Shown here piece by piece: positions 21,546 to 34,586 of a DNA stretch of 64,000 nucleotides. The DNA comes from Enoplosus armatus (taxonomy: Eukaryota; Chordata; Actinopteri; Centrarchiformes; Enoplosidae). The stretch is from contig NC_092183.1 in assembly GCF_043641665.1 (NCBI RefSeq), positions 27,605,722 to 27,669,721 of the forward strand. Reading direction: 5' to 3'. Each line of letters begins with the position of its first letter. Within the stretch, counting starts at the first letter, position 1. Position numbers and translations under genes: made by a program. The notes beneath the pieces are model-generated. The model was not told the DNA's origin, searched no databases, and was given only the letters and a program-made list of their open reading frames with translations.

Positions 21546-23934
21546 AAAATCAGCTTCACCTAATTCATCCAACACTAATAGCCCACTCAACACTACAGGG
21601 CTAGAGATGAAATATTGTGTTGAGCTGTGTATCAGAGGTGCAATAAGTCAACTTAGTCATCATATTGTGGTGACACTGATTAAACAGGATAGTGCTTACC
21701 TTCATTTGCGTACCATTGGCTGTGTGACTAATGAAACAACAGTGTAGATGTGATAAATAACTCCAAAGACTGCCAGTCGTGGCATAGGTCCAGGAGTTTT
21801 AGGAGTTTTAGGCACAATCACATTGTCTTCCACTCAGGATCGACAAGTGTTTGTGACTTTTTGATGGCATCTCTTTCAGCCTGAGGATTCTTGCCTGCAC
21901 TGGGTTTTACACTCATATCTGGCCCCAGAGAGCTCCATTGGAGGACCTCCAAAATTCATGACCAACAAGCTCACTTTAGTCCTTATCATCATTCTCTGTC
22001 AGCAACAGGTCAGCAAAGATAACAACCATTCATTTCAAAAAGTACAATTCTGGGCATTGTACCATATCAGTGATTGATTCGTTCTGCTGTGCTGGGCATT
22101 TAAAACTCATCTGTTTCACTTGCAAAGTCAGGCGAAATGAGAAGAAAACGTAGGGTGGTGGGGGAGAGAACTTATAGAGAATATGAATAAATGGTGGACT
22201 GTGTGGACCATAACCTCTGACAACTTAATCATCACTGGCTGTATAGATTGCAAGTTTTGTTTGGATGCTTTAATTTGCTTCACATCAGCACTCTGACAAA
22301 GTGTGGATGATGTATCGATTTTAGAAATATGTATATACATCTCAGGAGCTGCTGCAAAGAGGTTTCCTTTAACTTTTGACTAAATATTCTCTTTCAGCAC
22401 CAGGTTTTCAGAGATTGGCTAAACTGGAAAATCTTCTCTAACATTCAGACCACCGTTTAACTGTAAAACTGGGCAGAGAAGTCCAGAACAAATCAATTCT
22501 TTAGCAGAGTTAGCAGCTCTTTAGGGTGATTTACAGACTGCTGTAATGGAGTTGTGGTCAGGGTGTAACTACTGTCTGACCACACTGGCCCACACTGGAT
22601 ATTTAATAAAAAGCCCAGATCATCAAAATGATATATTACGATAGTATAGGTCATCTAACCCTGACCATAAACACAACTGAAACTATAATTATGGCTGGCT
22701 TTGTCCTTTAGGTGAGTCCAAACATTGGTTAGAGTGTGCCGCTGTAAAAACACCATCTTGTTTTTCAGAGGATCAAAAGGATAAAAACAGACTGCTGCTG
22801 TTCTCTGTCTCTTCAAACATCTGCCATTCTGACCATTTTCCAAAGCAAAGGTTTCCAGAGGTTTTTGCTGGACTGGCAGCAGGTCCTGAGGATGGCAGTG
22901 GCAGTTGGACGGTCAATTGCTTTGCCTGTCTGCCTGAAGGTCAGTTCGTCTGTCCTTCTCAAAAATTTGGAGTCCGACCATGGAGCCATTGTCATGTCTC
23001 TACTACTATCTAAAAGGCATAACATTATGCCATAACAAATGTGGTCCAGAGCAAGATATGTTGCCAACTACTGGCCAGGTTGCCATGGATTTTGACATGG
23101 ATGTCAATAGTCTCCGGAGGAGCCAACACTTTTGTCCATGAAGTATTTTGAAAAGTGATGTCAGGAATGTTGGTTAACTTTTTGGTGATCCCTTGACCTT
23201 TTCTGGTGAAGAAATTTAACATTTTTACTCCCACTGCTTAAGACTCTATGGCCGTTTTTTCCTTGGGCCCGGTATGGAATGGTTTAGCCGCGCTGCTTGG
23301 TGCCAAGCCTCGAACACGGTTGCTTGAAAGTTTGTCAAGTGTCTTGAGAAATATGCAGACTATGAGCCCTTTTTTTAATAGGGTCTCATTATGACTTTTA
23401 CTGCATGGAGCGCTTCAGCAGTTCTTTGTGACAGTAGCTCAAAGCCACGGCTTCCCAGCTCTTCTCTCTCAAGCTGATACTCTTAGTGTGCCGAGCTGCT
23501 GTGATTAATTGCCAGTTTTACTACTTGTAATACTGCATATGGAATAAATGAACGACCAACTTCTAATTCATGAGTTAGCACGGCCGTCCACGTGTAGTCA
23601 TCATTCTCCATTAAACAGGTCTCCACTCTATTGGTGATGGTTACTTTACTCAGCAGTCTGGTTCATTATTTTTCAGATGGATTATTATTTTTCTCTAAAG
23701 GCGTTTAAAAAATGGTTTTAATTAGCATGAGTCTATCTGAGGAAATCCAAACTGAAGAGCCAGATAGAGCACTAAGTGACAGTTAATATTGAATCCAATC
23801 CTGTTGTAAATGTGGCTCTACGTTTGATTCATGTATGTATTCGCTGCAGTGATATGGTCACTGTCCATGATAATTCCCGCTATTACACTGTACAGATGGC
23901 AACCTATTTTATCTGGCGTAAATAAAGATTGCAA

Positions 23935-24110
23935 GTATAACAGCCACAGTTAGGAGATATTGAGAATAAAGTCATGATGTTATGAGAAAAAACATTATCG
24001 CAAGATTTCGTGAATAAATTGTAGATTTTAATACGACAAAGTCGACCTTCTTGCTGTGAGGCGACAGTGCTAACCCCTGAGCCACCTTGCTAGGTCGTCT
24101 ATCTGGCACA
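23935..24110 (+). repeat. Simple-structured teleost repeat ('gagaataaagt' type)
   Basis: The sequence ttgagaataaagtcatgatg, then atgagaaaaaacattatcgc, cttgctgtgaggcgacagtg and ctaacccctgagccacc, follows the order of a common fish repeat ending in an 'actgcgccacc'-like tail. Confidence 0.55.
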
Positions 24111-24214
24111 TAATTTATTGCTCAGTTATGTTCATGTATTTAAGTATGACATGGAGGTTTCCAGTGATGATGTGATGTGAATAAAATGTTCACTGTCCTC
24201 CTCCGTAACTTAAC

Positions 24215-24985
24215 TCACCGTTTCGGACAGCATTTTAACCATCGTGAAATGACAGGATATGGTCTGTAATAGACATGGACATTCCACAGGACGAAGCCAA
24301 AAGCCTCCACGGGGGGGGGGGTCACGGTAGAGTTGAAGGGGAGGCACGGAGGGATTGGCGTGAGGTGAAGATACTGCGTGATATATCTGAGTCAAAAATC
24401 CTTCTCAGAGTCCATCGCGAGTAAACGTCCATAAATCTGCTTAGAAATCATAGAAAAAAGACACTTCAGAACTTGCCAGGGAATCATCAAGTTTTCTTTG
24501 GTATCAAAGTAACGCAGTGATAGTTGCCTGCACAAGTGGGGGTACATTGCAAACAGCTACTGCTAATAGCTAATTTGGCATATTTTTACTGCTGACATGA
24601 CAACAGCCCATTTGATAAGCTTCTAGCTTGCCCTCCTGATGCCTTTAATTTTTTTCTGCTGTCATATTAGTCCCCAAATAGGCCTCCAAATGCTGTTCAT
24701 AGGTTTGTTTCCATCTATCAGATTAGCAAAAACTGTTTTGACGTACTCAAATTGTCAAATTTCACACTGAGCTAGTTGAAAACAAAAAGTAGAGGGACAA
24801 GCAAGTCTTCCTGTGGAAATCCACTTTATAATACAAGGACGCCGCTCCAGACGGGATTTAAATTACAGGAGGACCAGTTTGTTAGCTGATAAACAGTAGG
24901 CAATCACGGCTGTAATTATTACTGGGGTGGGGGTGAACAATTACCCACATACATACTCCGGACGGGAGTAAAACCATTTTCAACC
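24215..24985 (+). repeat. Unclassified three-copy repeat, copy 2 (longest)
   Basis: It shares the landmarks listed for copy 1, for example tttccatctatcagattagc, tcaaatttcacactgagcta and tactccggacgggagt. It also extends leftward with cattttaaccatcgtgaaat and atatggtctgtaatagac, which are shared with copy 3 but not seen in copy 1. The core is at about 24540-24985. Confidence 0.7.
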
Positions 24986-25639
24986 TGACTCTGTTTGAGT
25001 CCCTCGCAGCATGTTAATATTTGCTTCACCGTAACGCTACATGCAGCATGTCTAATTTACAAAGGTGCAGCTCTGAAGTACAGACTTATCAATCAACCCT
25101 GTAAGCACCCAAAGCATGCCTTACTTTTGACACATAACTGGCTGGTTCTAAACTGCATACTGGTCTCATTACAGACTTTGATTTCTGTTTCTGTGAATCA
25201 GGGGTGGTAACAGCGTGGCCAGACATGCACAGTGCCGCTACGATTGAGTTGGATACAGATTGGGATGAAGTGTTCGGGGTTGGTGTCAGTCATGACCTTT
25301 AAAATGCCTCTTTTCCTCTGCTTTTAAAGCACTGTGCTGTGTGCTACAGCTCTCTGACAGTTTAATGATGGAGAGAACAGTCTGGGGCCGATCTGCCTCA
25401 ACAGCTTCTCACAAGAGGAATCTGAAGTCTCTGAGTGGGAGGTGCTGAATCACCCCAAGTGAATACAGTAGCACTTTAAATTAAATTAACTAAGGGGGAT
25501 ACCACACTTTGGTTTTCATATCGCCCTGGTTCCAGGGGAGGTCACTGCTCAGTGTAGGACATGTTCAGTGGTATTAGGCGGAGCCAGGCATAACTGCAAA
25601 GACAGCGCTGTTAAAAGTTGTGTCTTTATTTTCAGCCAC

Positions 25640-25830
25640 GGTAGCAGAGGTCTATAGGGATGGCAATATCCACTTTGGTCCAGACTGAAATATCTCAACA
25701 ACTACAGGATGGATTACCATTACATTTTCTACAGTCATCGTCCCCAGGGGATGAATCTGAAACTTGAAAATGAAACTTTTTATTAGCGCCACCAGCAGGC
25801 TTGCTTATTTGGTATTGAGCGACGTATCCC
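25640..25830 (+). repeat. Fragment of the 'ctggggaccatgaatgt' repeat family
   Basis: The text ggcaatatccactttggtcc, agactgaaatatctcaacaa, catcgtccccaggggatgaa and tagcgccaccagcaggc is the reverse of the family member at 48690-49260. Confidence 0.55.
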
Positions 25831-28800
25831 AACAGCATTAGGGTGGATTGCACAAAGGCTCACCATGCACCACGGACTATTACATATAGTAATTATAGTG
25901 TCCACAGGTCCATAGTACCTTTTATTAAAGGAATTCTGGTCAAAATATCTCGGCGTGATGGACAATGAGGCAAAAATAGGATCTGAGCTGAAGATGTTTC
26001 TTGCCGTCTTCTTGACAGCAGCTGTGCCCCGTGGAACTGGTCATCAGAATTTGGTATCTGAGCTGTCCTCAGCTAAAGGGACACCCACTAGAAAGGCCAG
26101 CGTGAGTCCAGTTCGTCCGTGCGGGCGTTTGTCCAGCTTCCCATTTTAACGCCCTCTCTAATGAATTACAACTGACCTTTTATAGCTGCAGCATCTGCTG
26201 GGCTTTCGCTGCTGTGACCTCCCTTTCATCTCTGCACTCCTTCCCTCCCACTGTTTTTTACCGCCCCCCCTCCCGCCAGCCCTGGGATGCGAGCTCCGCG
26301 CAGCTAGCCTCGGCTGATTTGCCGGCGGCTCGTCATAGTCAAAGACAGATGGTAAACAGTGTTGACTAGGTGTGAGAAACATGCTGGCTTCCTGCTAATT
26401 TGATTGTCTGCGCGAGGCACTCTGCATTGTTCCCTTCATGACTCCTCTGTCCCGTGTTTCTCCTTCACCAACGCCACCTCTGTAATGAGCCTGCCTGTAA
26501 CGATGTTGACAACAGCTGCTCTGATCAGATATTGATAATTCAATTATGTGGAGAACCCCCAGTTGGTTTATGATTGTGAATGCCTTCCCCTATCCAATTA
26601 CACTGGGTGAAAATTAATATTTTTCCCAGCATCCCATTTATAAAACGGGTCAACCTCTTGCAATTACAGCGGTGTATCTGACAGTAGAAGCCATTAGCTT
26701 AATGAATTGATCGCCAAGGAGAGGGACATGTTAATTCAGTGAGCAGCGGTTGCTCTTTGGAGAGCTGCACTTCACACTCTACTTTCCTTGCTTTCCTTCC
26801 TGCTGAGCGAGACACACTCATGCTGCTTACTGTAAAGTAAAGGGTTAATAGATCATTCTGGGTCTTATTTTCGCAGTTTCGGCCGTCATTCCTGTTCTCA
26901 CCGAGTTCATCGCAGAGATCTGAGAGTGCAGCGGCATTGCTGGAAAGAAGTCTGACGCAGCAAGAAGCACAAGCCCATTGGACACTTTTTAAACAAGCCC
27001 CCAGGTTAGCCACACTTAGAGAAAAGGCGAGGTGAACTGTAAAAGCACCACCTAAACTATGTACTGTTAACATCCAGCACAGATCAGCACAGACATTTCA
27101 GGTGTGCTCACCTTTTGGTTTCATCTCCAAATGAAGTGGTTCAGATTTTTAAAAGCCGCAGACCAGAAACAAGCCACAGAATATTTGCAGCGTTGCCCTT
27201 GGGTGTCACTTTTCATTTGAAACCCCAAACTGCTGGTCAGACATGGGGGGGGGGGGTATTTTATCTGCAATCACATGTGTGAATTCAAAATTGACTGCAG
27301 CGCACACGAGGGAGACGTTTGCCCTCAGGGCGTTCTGCCAGACATCCGTCTGACCCACTGCATGCCATGTTTCCCTGTCGGTAAGCCAGGCCATTGCTGG
27401 TCTCTTTACTGACGCAAAATGGAGAAATAATCATGACACCAAAGTAATGTTTGGAAGCATTTTGGATTTGATGGAAAAATCTTGGAGGCATGGGGCACTG
27501 TGAACAAACAGAACAACGTGTGTTTTAGGATACACTACGAGGGTTGTGTACAAATTAATTCCAACAAATGAAGTCTTTTTGCAAACAAGCTAAATAATTA
27601 TAAAACCTTACAGGCTTTTCTGCTGTAATTACCTTGAACTTTACGGCAAGGTCGGCCTGTGCTGCATGTTTTCTCTAACGTCCGTGTCGTGCCATATTTC
27701 TGAGTGAAACAGGATGGGGAGGCGGGAAATGGCGTTGGGAGGAATTGATTGATGGGTGGATGTCATGATATTATTGGTTGAAGTAGGTTCGTTCAAGCTT
27801 TTGTAAGCACACGCCATGTTTTGTTTCACAGGAAGAAAACATGATTGGATTTTGATCTAAGAATGGAAAGGAATAGATTTTTCTGTCATTTCTTTGACAT
27901 ATGTTGTTAGATAGGAGCACAATATGGCCGGGGATGTGATCTAAAAGGGTTTAAAGGGAATTTTTCACTTCATCTCGACTTAAAAGCAGATCATCGGTAC
28001 AAGGTCATCAGTCAGTCATCCTCCACTTAGCTACTCGACTTCCGTACGCTGCGTTGCTATCAGGGATGGAAAGAGTACTACAGTATTATACTCAAGTAAA
28101 AGGACTGTTACTTTAATTTAAAAAAAAGGTAAGAAGTAGGTCAGTTATAATGTACTCTGAGTAAACGTTGCTGCGTTACAGCCCCAGACACACCAGTAGC
28201 TTCTCTGCTGCAGCTGCTGATTTGACTCCTTTCTTTGTTCCATCCTCACACGCTTCATCAGGACTTCTTCTTGTGACTTTTTATTCTTACTCTGTAACCG
28301 ATTTAACTTGAGATGTAGTGATAGTGCTAAAGTAAGTGCAGAATGGGGTTTCTTTGTGGGAGGTAGGGGAGATAAAAGATCCAATGTATGTCTTACAGTA
28401 TCCAGACTTTCTTAGAGCCTTAATTTTGGCTGCTATACCTCCATCCATACCCCTCTAACCCAGTCACTTGTCTGCTCATGTTTCTTGCCTCATCGTCCGT
28501 TCATGTAGCAATTAGTTTGGTAGATACAATGTTATCAGGACTGATATGAAATGATGGCCAAAACCATGAAAATAGTTAATGAGCCGCAGTGATTCCTCCA
28601 GAGCTGTGCACCCTGCTGTAACGGTAAATTACAGACACAAGTTAGGGTCAGAGGTCACGTCCCAACAATGGATACAACTAAATGCTTCTTGGTCTCCGGC
28701 ATGATGATGTATTTTTGAGACATACTGTGGAAAGAAGCACACAAACTCTTCATTTATTTCTTTCATCTGTTGATTCCACGTTGTAGGGTCACGACAGTTC

Positions 28801-29599
28801 AGCCTCAGGCCGCTGAGGTGAAGATGCAAACGTAATGACTGGGAACTGGGAATGAACCCTTCCTCTAGCTAGCCGTGGAAAAATTCAATCTAAAATAAGA
28901 GTTGTTTTTTTCGTTCCCAGGCTGCTGCTGCATCTCCCCGTGCTGCTGCCGATGTTGCCTCCCATGCCTCTGTTTCTTAACAGAATTTAGGGTGATTAAT
29001 CATTCATTTGCGGCATCTGTGCACCCCTGCTAAAACAGGCAGTGGGCCCAACTCTGGCATGAGCTGATAGAGCTCTCAAAGCCTCTCATTTATGTTGTTT
29101 GTCCTGCAGAATCTGAACAGGAAACGGCGCTGCTCTCGACTGATTACACGACTGGAGGACTAGAGTGGCGTCACTGACTTATTTATGGTGCTCTTCTTCC
29201 CTTGCCTTTTGTCTGCAGACCCATTGGCCCCTGACATGTTTAATCCTTGTCCAGTCTGGCAGCGGCCTCTGGGTTTGCCGCGTACCAGAGAGCAGAGGGG
29301 GCGCAGCTCAGAGGCAGACTGCATCCTGCTGTAACTCACTCTAAGACCCAAAAACCAGCATGCTATTGTGTGTACATTTTTGTCATGTAAAAAATTACAT
29401 TCATAGTAGAGCCTGACCAATACACTGGCCAGGCTACTTTTAGCTTATCACTACATCAGCTATATCAGTATAACAAATAATAGCAGTACAGAAAGGCCAC
29501 ACATGTCTGCAGTGATCTTGGAACAGTATTGCCATTACATAATTGACATGTCACCAGATATAAAAACTAATTTAAAGCAGTAATAATAGATTTTTTTGG
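25831..29599. other. Intronic sequence, largely repeat-free
   Basis: No exon or known repeat. The segments at 26380-26720 and 28970-29160 resemble conserved noncoding sequence. A G10 run lies at 27246-27256. Confidence 0.4.
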
Positions 29600-29870
29600 C
29601 TGTATTAATCATGAAGAAGGTGGGAATCATCTGCCAAATGCTCCACTACATTCAACTCAGTTCAAAAACTGCGGCCTCCAAACCAAAACAGTTAGCTGAG
29701 AGACGCTAAAGCGCTCCGTAGAGCTGAGGGGAGCTGCAGAGTCTGGGATAATTCTCTGTGGGTTTGTCACTCCTTTCTTGTGACGCACATTTCAGCCTTC
29801 GTTAATACATGAAGATACTGATTTAGTGCAGCTTCAATGCTCATTACGCAGGCCTGTCCCCACCACACAC
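29600..29870 (-). repeat. Teleost repeat family B, inverted copy
   Basis: The text gctgagagacgctaaagcgc, tagagctgaggggagctgca and tgtgggtttgtcactcc is the reverse complement of the left half of the family. Confidence 0.6.
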
Positions 29871-30934
29871 TGCTTTGTTTAAAGGAGCACTCCAGCAGAC
29901 GCTGAAATATGCTTTTAGTCCCTAGAGTGGCTCAAGCTCCAAAAACGCTGTATGCTACACTTTCTGTAATAGCATCTTTCATGAGATCATCTCCTCTTGG
30001 TAGAGTGCTGCTGCCTGACCTGAAAGGAACTGACAAAGCGTCAGTTTATTGAGGGGGGTCCGGGACGTTTTGTTGCATCTGACGGCGGCAGCTGTTTGAG
30101 TCTGTGCGTGTCATGTGTTGCATGTGGATCCACAGTGACCAGTGGGAAGAGCGAAAGACGTAAAGTGTAGCTGATGTGTTTCATAGCCTGGCAAACTAAT
30201 GATCAGTACTGAATGCAACAAAGCAACAGAGACGTAGCTTTGTGTCAGGTTTTGGGGCTCAAATTTAGCCGGGTCGGGGATTAAAGACATGGGTTTTAGG
30301 TCTGTGCCAAGCCCAAGCTGAGGTAACCCTGATGGCTGAGTAGTACATAATGCCCTCATAATGAGCAAACTGTCCTTATAGTGGAGAGCTCTTTAATGTT
30401 TGTTATAGCTCTGATTTTTGTAGGTTGCATTTTTATATATTCGACTCCTATTTTATTTATTGTAAATAACCGACCCTTTCTGTTACGACACTCATTTAAT
30501 TTCCAGTGATTTATTTCTGCTTAAAATACTGTACTCAGTACTCTGCACATATCTTGTCAAACATATCTGTTACAATAATGAATATCGGTTGATATTTTCA
30601 ACTCTCAAATATTGATATCTACGGGCCCCCCCAAAGGTTACCGTGAAATTCCGTTCCCTTGCATTAAGTTTTGCATTACCTCTGATCCATAGAGAAAGGC
30701 TGGGCTGTTTCATGACATAGTATATATAGTATCGTATGTGTCATGTTGTGCAGGTCTGCCTCATGGCAGCTGGACAGATAACTAGCAGAGCTTGTTAACC
30801 TGCTGCCGAGGCTGACGGAGACAGACATGGTGGCTGTAGCCGCGGCTGAATTGACGTGCTCCTGCTGGCTGAGCCTCGCATTGAACTGTGGTGTATCGTC
30901 TGTCATATCTGATAGAAGCACCGCAAGTTGAAAG

Positions 30935-31140
30935 CCTCAGTGGCTTAACGGCTTGGCTTATAGGAGCCGTAAAGAGTACAGCTACGGCGGCTGTGTCCGC
31001 GGCGTCACGTGTTCAACCACGAAAGCAGCCGCAGTCCTCAACAACCACACCCACAGCTTCAGCCAGCCCTGCCAGGCAGAGAGCAGTGTAGACTATGCTG
31101 TAACGTTTCTCATATGTATTATTTACCGTACCTGTAGCTC
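30935..31140 (+). mobile_element. SINE-like element with tRNA-like head
   Basis: The start (gcctcagtggcttaacgg) resembles a tRNA D-arm/A box and acgtgttcaacca, about 60 bases on, resembles a B box. The downstream part has no recognised structure. Divergence is high and a full tRNA fold is not present, so this is most likely an old SINE and not a tRNA gene. Confidence 0.35.
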
Positions 31141-31809
31141 CAGGGAGAAAACAGCATGTTGGAAGTGGCTCCAGTCCACAGAACTCATCATTAATTTACA
31201 CATCATCGGGAGATGATGGGGGAAATATACTGTGCATCCTACAGCTTACAACATCCAATGTACTTAACTTCATTAAATGACAACAGAGGCTGTTAAGTAC
31301 TTAATGTCATAAATCAGTTGGTGTATCCACAAACAAGCGTCTTGTCAGCTTAAGAAATGAATTCTGTGGCGGGCCAGGATCTGAAAGCAGTCAGACGGAA
31401 GTATAAAGAGTTTATAAAGAGCATGTTGCGGTTTGTGCAGTGCCTCAGCCACCAGCTATGTGTTTGTGAAGATTTGATGGTCTCAGGTTCCCCGGAAAAC
31501 ATTTGAAAGCATCATTTGCACCACAGCAACATTCAGCGTCAGCTCTAAAAGTTCTTTTTTTTCTGCCGGTCGGAGCAGAGAGAGTCTGCTTTTTACACCC
31601 ACATGACCTCAGGTCTCGTCTGCCCTGCCGCTCCCAATGAAGACGTGCCTGTGTAAATGAGGCTGAGCTGGGGGTCGACTGCTTCCAAATATGAAATGTG
31701 AGCCCCTAATGGAAGCCGGGGCTCGGCTGCGTCCGTGGGAAGCAAACACTTTTCCGCCGCCGTCTCTCTCTCTCACGAATCCCCTTTGTCTCCAGCGCAC
31801 AGCAACGAG

Positions 31810-31810
<1 letters not shown>

Positions 31811-31842
<32 letters not shown>
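31811..31842. repeat. (AT)n microsatellite
   Basis: Sixteen AT units flanked on both sides by agtcat-like text. Confidence 0.95.
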
Positions 31843-31845
<3 letters not shown>

Positions 31846-32467
31846 ATAGTCTAATGAATTTCCAGGGTATTTATTTATCATCGCCAAATATGGTTTTGGC
31901 TTCGCGGCTGATGTTTTAGTGGGAGGTTTGATATTAGATGTTTTTTTCTGACTCATTGCCTGCAAAAGCTGCTCAGCATCTGTCACTAACTCAAATGCTT
32001 GAGGTAATGAAATATTGATTAACAGTGATGAAAGTGCGAAATGAGATTATTGTTTACTTGCTCTATTACATCTTGGTTGGTTTGTCTGCTCTCCCCACAG
32101 ACATACCAAACAGCGCTGCGTGATAGTGACAACAAAAATCAGATGGCCTTTTCTGTATAAATAGTAAATCTTATGGACATAACCTTTAATACTAAATTCA
32201 TTTTCAGCACTTTTTCGGTCAGTGGATGAGGTCCGGTGGGGTTCAGGCTTACTGTTTGAATAAAATACATTTGACCTCATTTTATAGGCTGGGGGGGGGT
32301 TCAACACAGTACGAGGACATCTCACATCTCACGCTGTCCGAAACATGTTGTCCTGAAATGAGTTGATAAGAGTTGGATTTCCCTATTTTGAACTCTTGAG
32401 TGTTCAGATCATTGCTACAAACTGCGTCCAGATCAGTAACTGTGTCTGCGTTTGTCTCTTTCTCCAG

Positions 32468-32569
32468 ATGAAGTCAACAGAAGTGGACCAAGGGCTTTTC
32501 ACAGACAGCTACTGCAAAGTGTGCAGCGCTCAGCTCATCTCCGAGTCCCAGAGGGTCGCCCATTATGAG
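32468..32569 (+). CDS. zmat4: zmat4 coding exon with start codon (residues 1-34)
   Basis: This exon encodes the N-terminus of ZMAT4 (zinc finger, matrin-type 4), a small vertebrate protein of about 230 residues that carries several U1/matrin-type C2H2 fingers; such fingers usually bind double-stranded RNA or DNA, and the protein is expected in the nucleus. The 34 codons begin [16 protein letters not shown] and closely match the known vertebrate ZMAT4 N-terminus. Cys16 and Cys19 (CKVC) and His32 are the first three zinc ligands. The acceptor is a pyrimidine tract ending in cag directly before the ATG, and the donor is GAG followed by gtgaag, leaving phase 0. The start is chosen because the known protein starts here; the splice acceptor touching the ATG means the 5' UTR must come from an upstream exon. 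Identification is from remembered family sequence. Whether this is the a or b fish paralogue cannot be told. Confidence 0.95.
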
Positions 32570-32578
32570 GTGAAGACG

Positions 32579-32598
32579 CCCCCCCCCCCCCCCCCCCC
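32579..32598. repeat. C20 tract next to zmat4 exon donor
   Basis: Twenty C residues begin nine bases after the exon/intron boundary at 32569/32570 and are followed by a short (CA)n. Confidence 0.95.
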
Positions 32599-33196
32599 TC
32601 CACACACACATTACCTCGCATGACTCTGATACACTGCACTCTTTTGGAGTTAATGAAAGGCTCGGGGGGTCACGCTGTTTTGGCTCTGCCCCCAGAGACA
32701 ATCGGCTAATCTATACACCTGAGCCCTGCAGCCGACAGACTGTCAATAAACACACAACGCACCTCGGCTTACCTAGTTATTTTGTCATTAAACCTCAGCA
32801 GAGAATTACGGTGGAATTGCGGGAATAATAGCAGTAGAAATTGAACTTTGGCTGTAATTTGCTGCTCTGCTCCTACTTTAAGTGGTGTGCATGCATCATT
32901 TCTAAAACACCGATATTAAAGGTGCCATGTGTGGCTTTTTAACAGCAATAGCCACATTTCATCATTGCCATATTCCATTTGACTCATCAGTATGATTGCA
33001 GTGAACAGGCAAAGCCATCACGGCATTGTGTGGCGCCGTGCTCTCGCATCTCCCACTTTGTGCTGCAAATTAGGAAGTGTGTGAAAACACAGGCCGCAAA
33101 CGTAGCAGCTAACCCAGCTGTGCGAGCAGCCAAAAGTAACAAAAGCCACGTGAACAGTCATATTCACATGTTGAAAGCCAATGATGTCACATTGGT

Positions 33197-33219
33197 TGTG
33201 TGTGTGTGTGTGTGTGTGT
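33197..33219. repeat. (TG)n microsatellite
   Basis: Eleven TG units. Confidence 0.95.
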
Positions 33220-33564
33220 TTTGTGGCCGTTTTTTCCTGATAGTTGTCTGTCCTGGCTCTCAGACCATGAACACTTGAATGCTATCCAGCTGTACCGTCC
33301 AATGCTGGGCCGTAATGTGTCCCTTTGTAACCTACAGTAACAGGTCACAGTAATGTGATTACTTTTTTTCAGAAATGAGAAGTGTAAGGGAGAACAATTT
33401 TATTATTTTATTTTGTGTGTGTGTGTGAATGAGAATTGTAAAGCACTATACGAACACAGCCCATCGATTACATTACAGTCACTAATCCCAGTAACGCTCC
33501 ATTACTTGGACATTTTGGGGATAGGCTTATTTGCTGTCTCACCTGGCGTCAAATGAAGGGTTGA

Positions 33565-33880
33565 TATCAGCTTTGTCCCTGACTGGTCTTTGGGTAATGT
33601 CGTGGTGACGGGGGCTAGCCTCTACCAAAAGAGAAGAAATGCACTTCCCAGTAACTTCAAAGTGCTCTCGTTTACACGTTGTGTCTTCTTAGCTGCTCAC
33701 TAGCGCCGTGTGAGCCTGCATCCTGGAGTCAGCTGGTTTTGTTCAGAGATGGAGGTTGTGTGAACACCGCGGATTCCCTGTGAGGACTTCTGGAGTGTTG
33801 TTCGCAGTCATCGTGGGCAGAGTCGGGAAATAGCTTCCACCCATCTGCTGGCTGCTTCTTAAAGCAGCAAAGTTTATTAA
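33565..33880 (+). repeat. Two-copy repeat, first copy
   Basis: The landmarks are gactggtc, ggctagcctctaccaaaaga, cccagtaacttcaaagtgct, tttacacgttgtgtcttctt and gctgcttcttaaa. They recur in the same order at 44140-44440. No coding frame is shared, and I do not recognise the family. Confidence 0.5.
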
Positions 33881-34586
33881 TGTCCTTTGGTTGTTCACTT
33901 GATATTTGTAGCTCTGCGTGTGCCAGATTAGCTAGCTGTTAACCTTTTAACAACACTCATCCACTTTATACCCCTCCATGAAGCTCGCAGCACAGGAAGG
34001 GCCCGAGTTTACTCTTAAAACAGTGATTCTCTGCAGATTGTGGCGCGTGGGTGCAGTCACTGCCTTAAAGGCTAAAGTCAGGGAACAAAAGTCTGGGTGT
34101 GCAGTGAACGCCATGCTTGTTACATGCAGCCTCGCTCTGTGCGATGGACACTGACACACATCTAGGATTTGCATCGGCTGCTTCATTCATGCGTCCCAAC
34201 CACCGGCTCGCTTGTGAGCTGTCTGGCTACCAGCTGACTCTTAGTGTGCAATCATATTCAGGTGCAGACACCTCACTATTACTCACTGCTACTCTGCTGA
34301 TAGGCTAATGCCAAAGCCTTTAGCTGCTGCAGGTCCCTCCACCACCCCAGCCTCCTCCTCATGTGCTTAGTTTCTGGTATTTCTGAGTTCGATTTAATGT
34401 CCATATATGTGCTTGTGTGTGTGTCCTCATTGCCGAAAGTAATTCCAGGGTGAAAAAAAGTACCAGAACTCTCATGTTTGGTGGGGGTGCAACTTCAAGA
34501 AGTTAGTAGTTAAAAATCCAAAGTTATGATAAAGTAATAAAGGAATACAGTAAGAAAAAATAAGAAACAGGAGCGACCGTAACAGG

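Larger units (their letters stand above)
14684..32467 (+). other. Putative zmat4 intron 1
   Basis: This is the 17,784-bp interval between the candidate first-exon donor and the certain acceptor at 32467. I recognise no protein-coding exon in it. It contains a TTC microsatellite just inside the donor, three degenerate copies of a 'gggctgcaacta' repeat, a SINE-like element, teleost interspersed repeats and AT microsatellites. Some repeat-free parts look like conserved noncoding sequence and are reported as findings. Confidence 0.4.

Noticed and set aside
30935..31020. tRNA gene
   Set aside because: A and B boxes are suggestive but there is no acceptor-stem pairing or full cloverleaf; better explained as a SINE.
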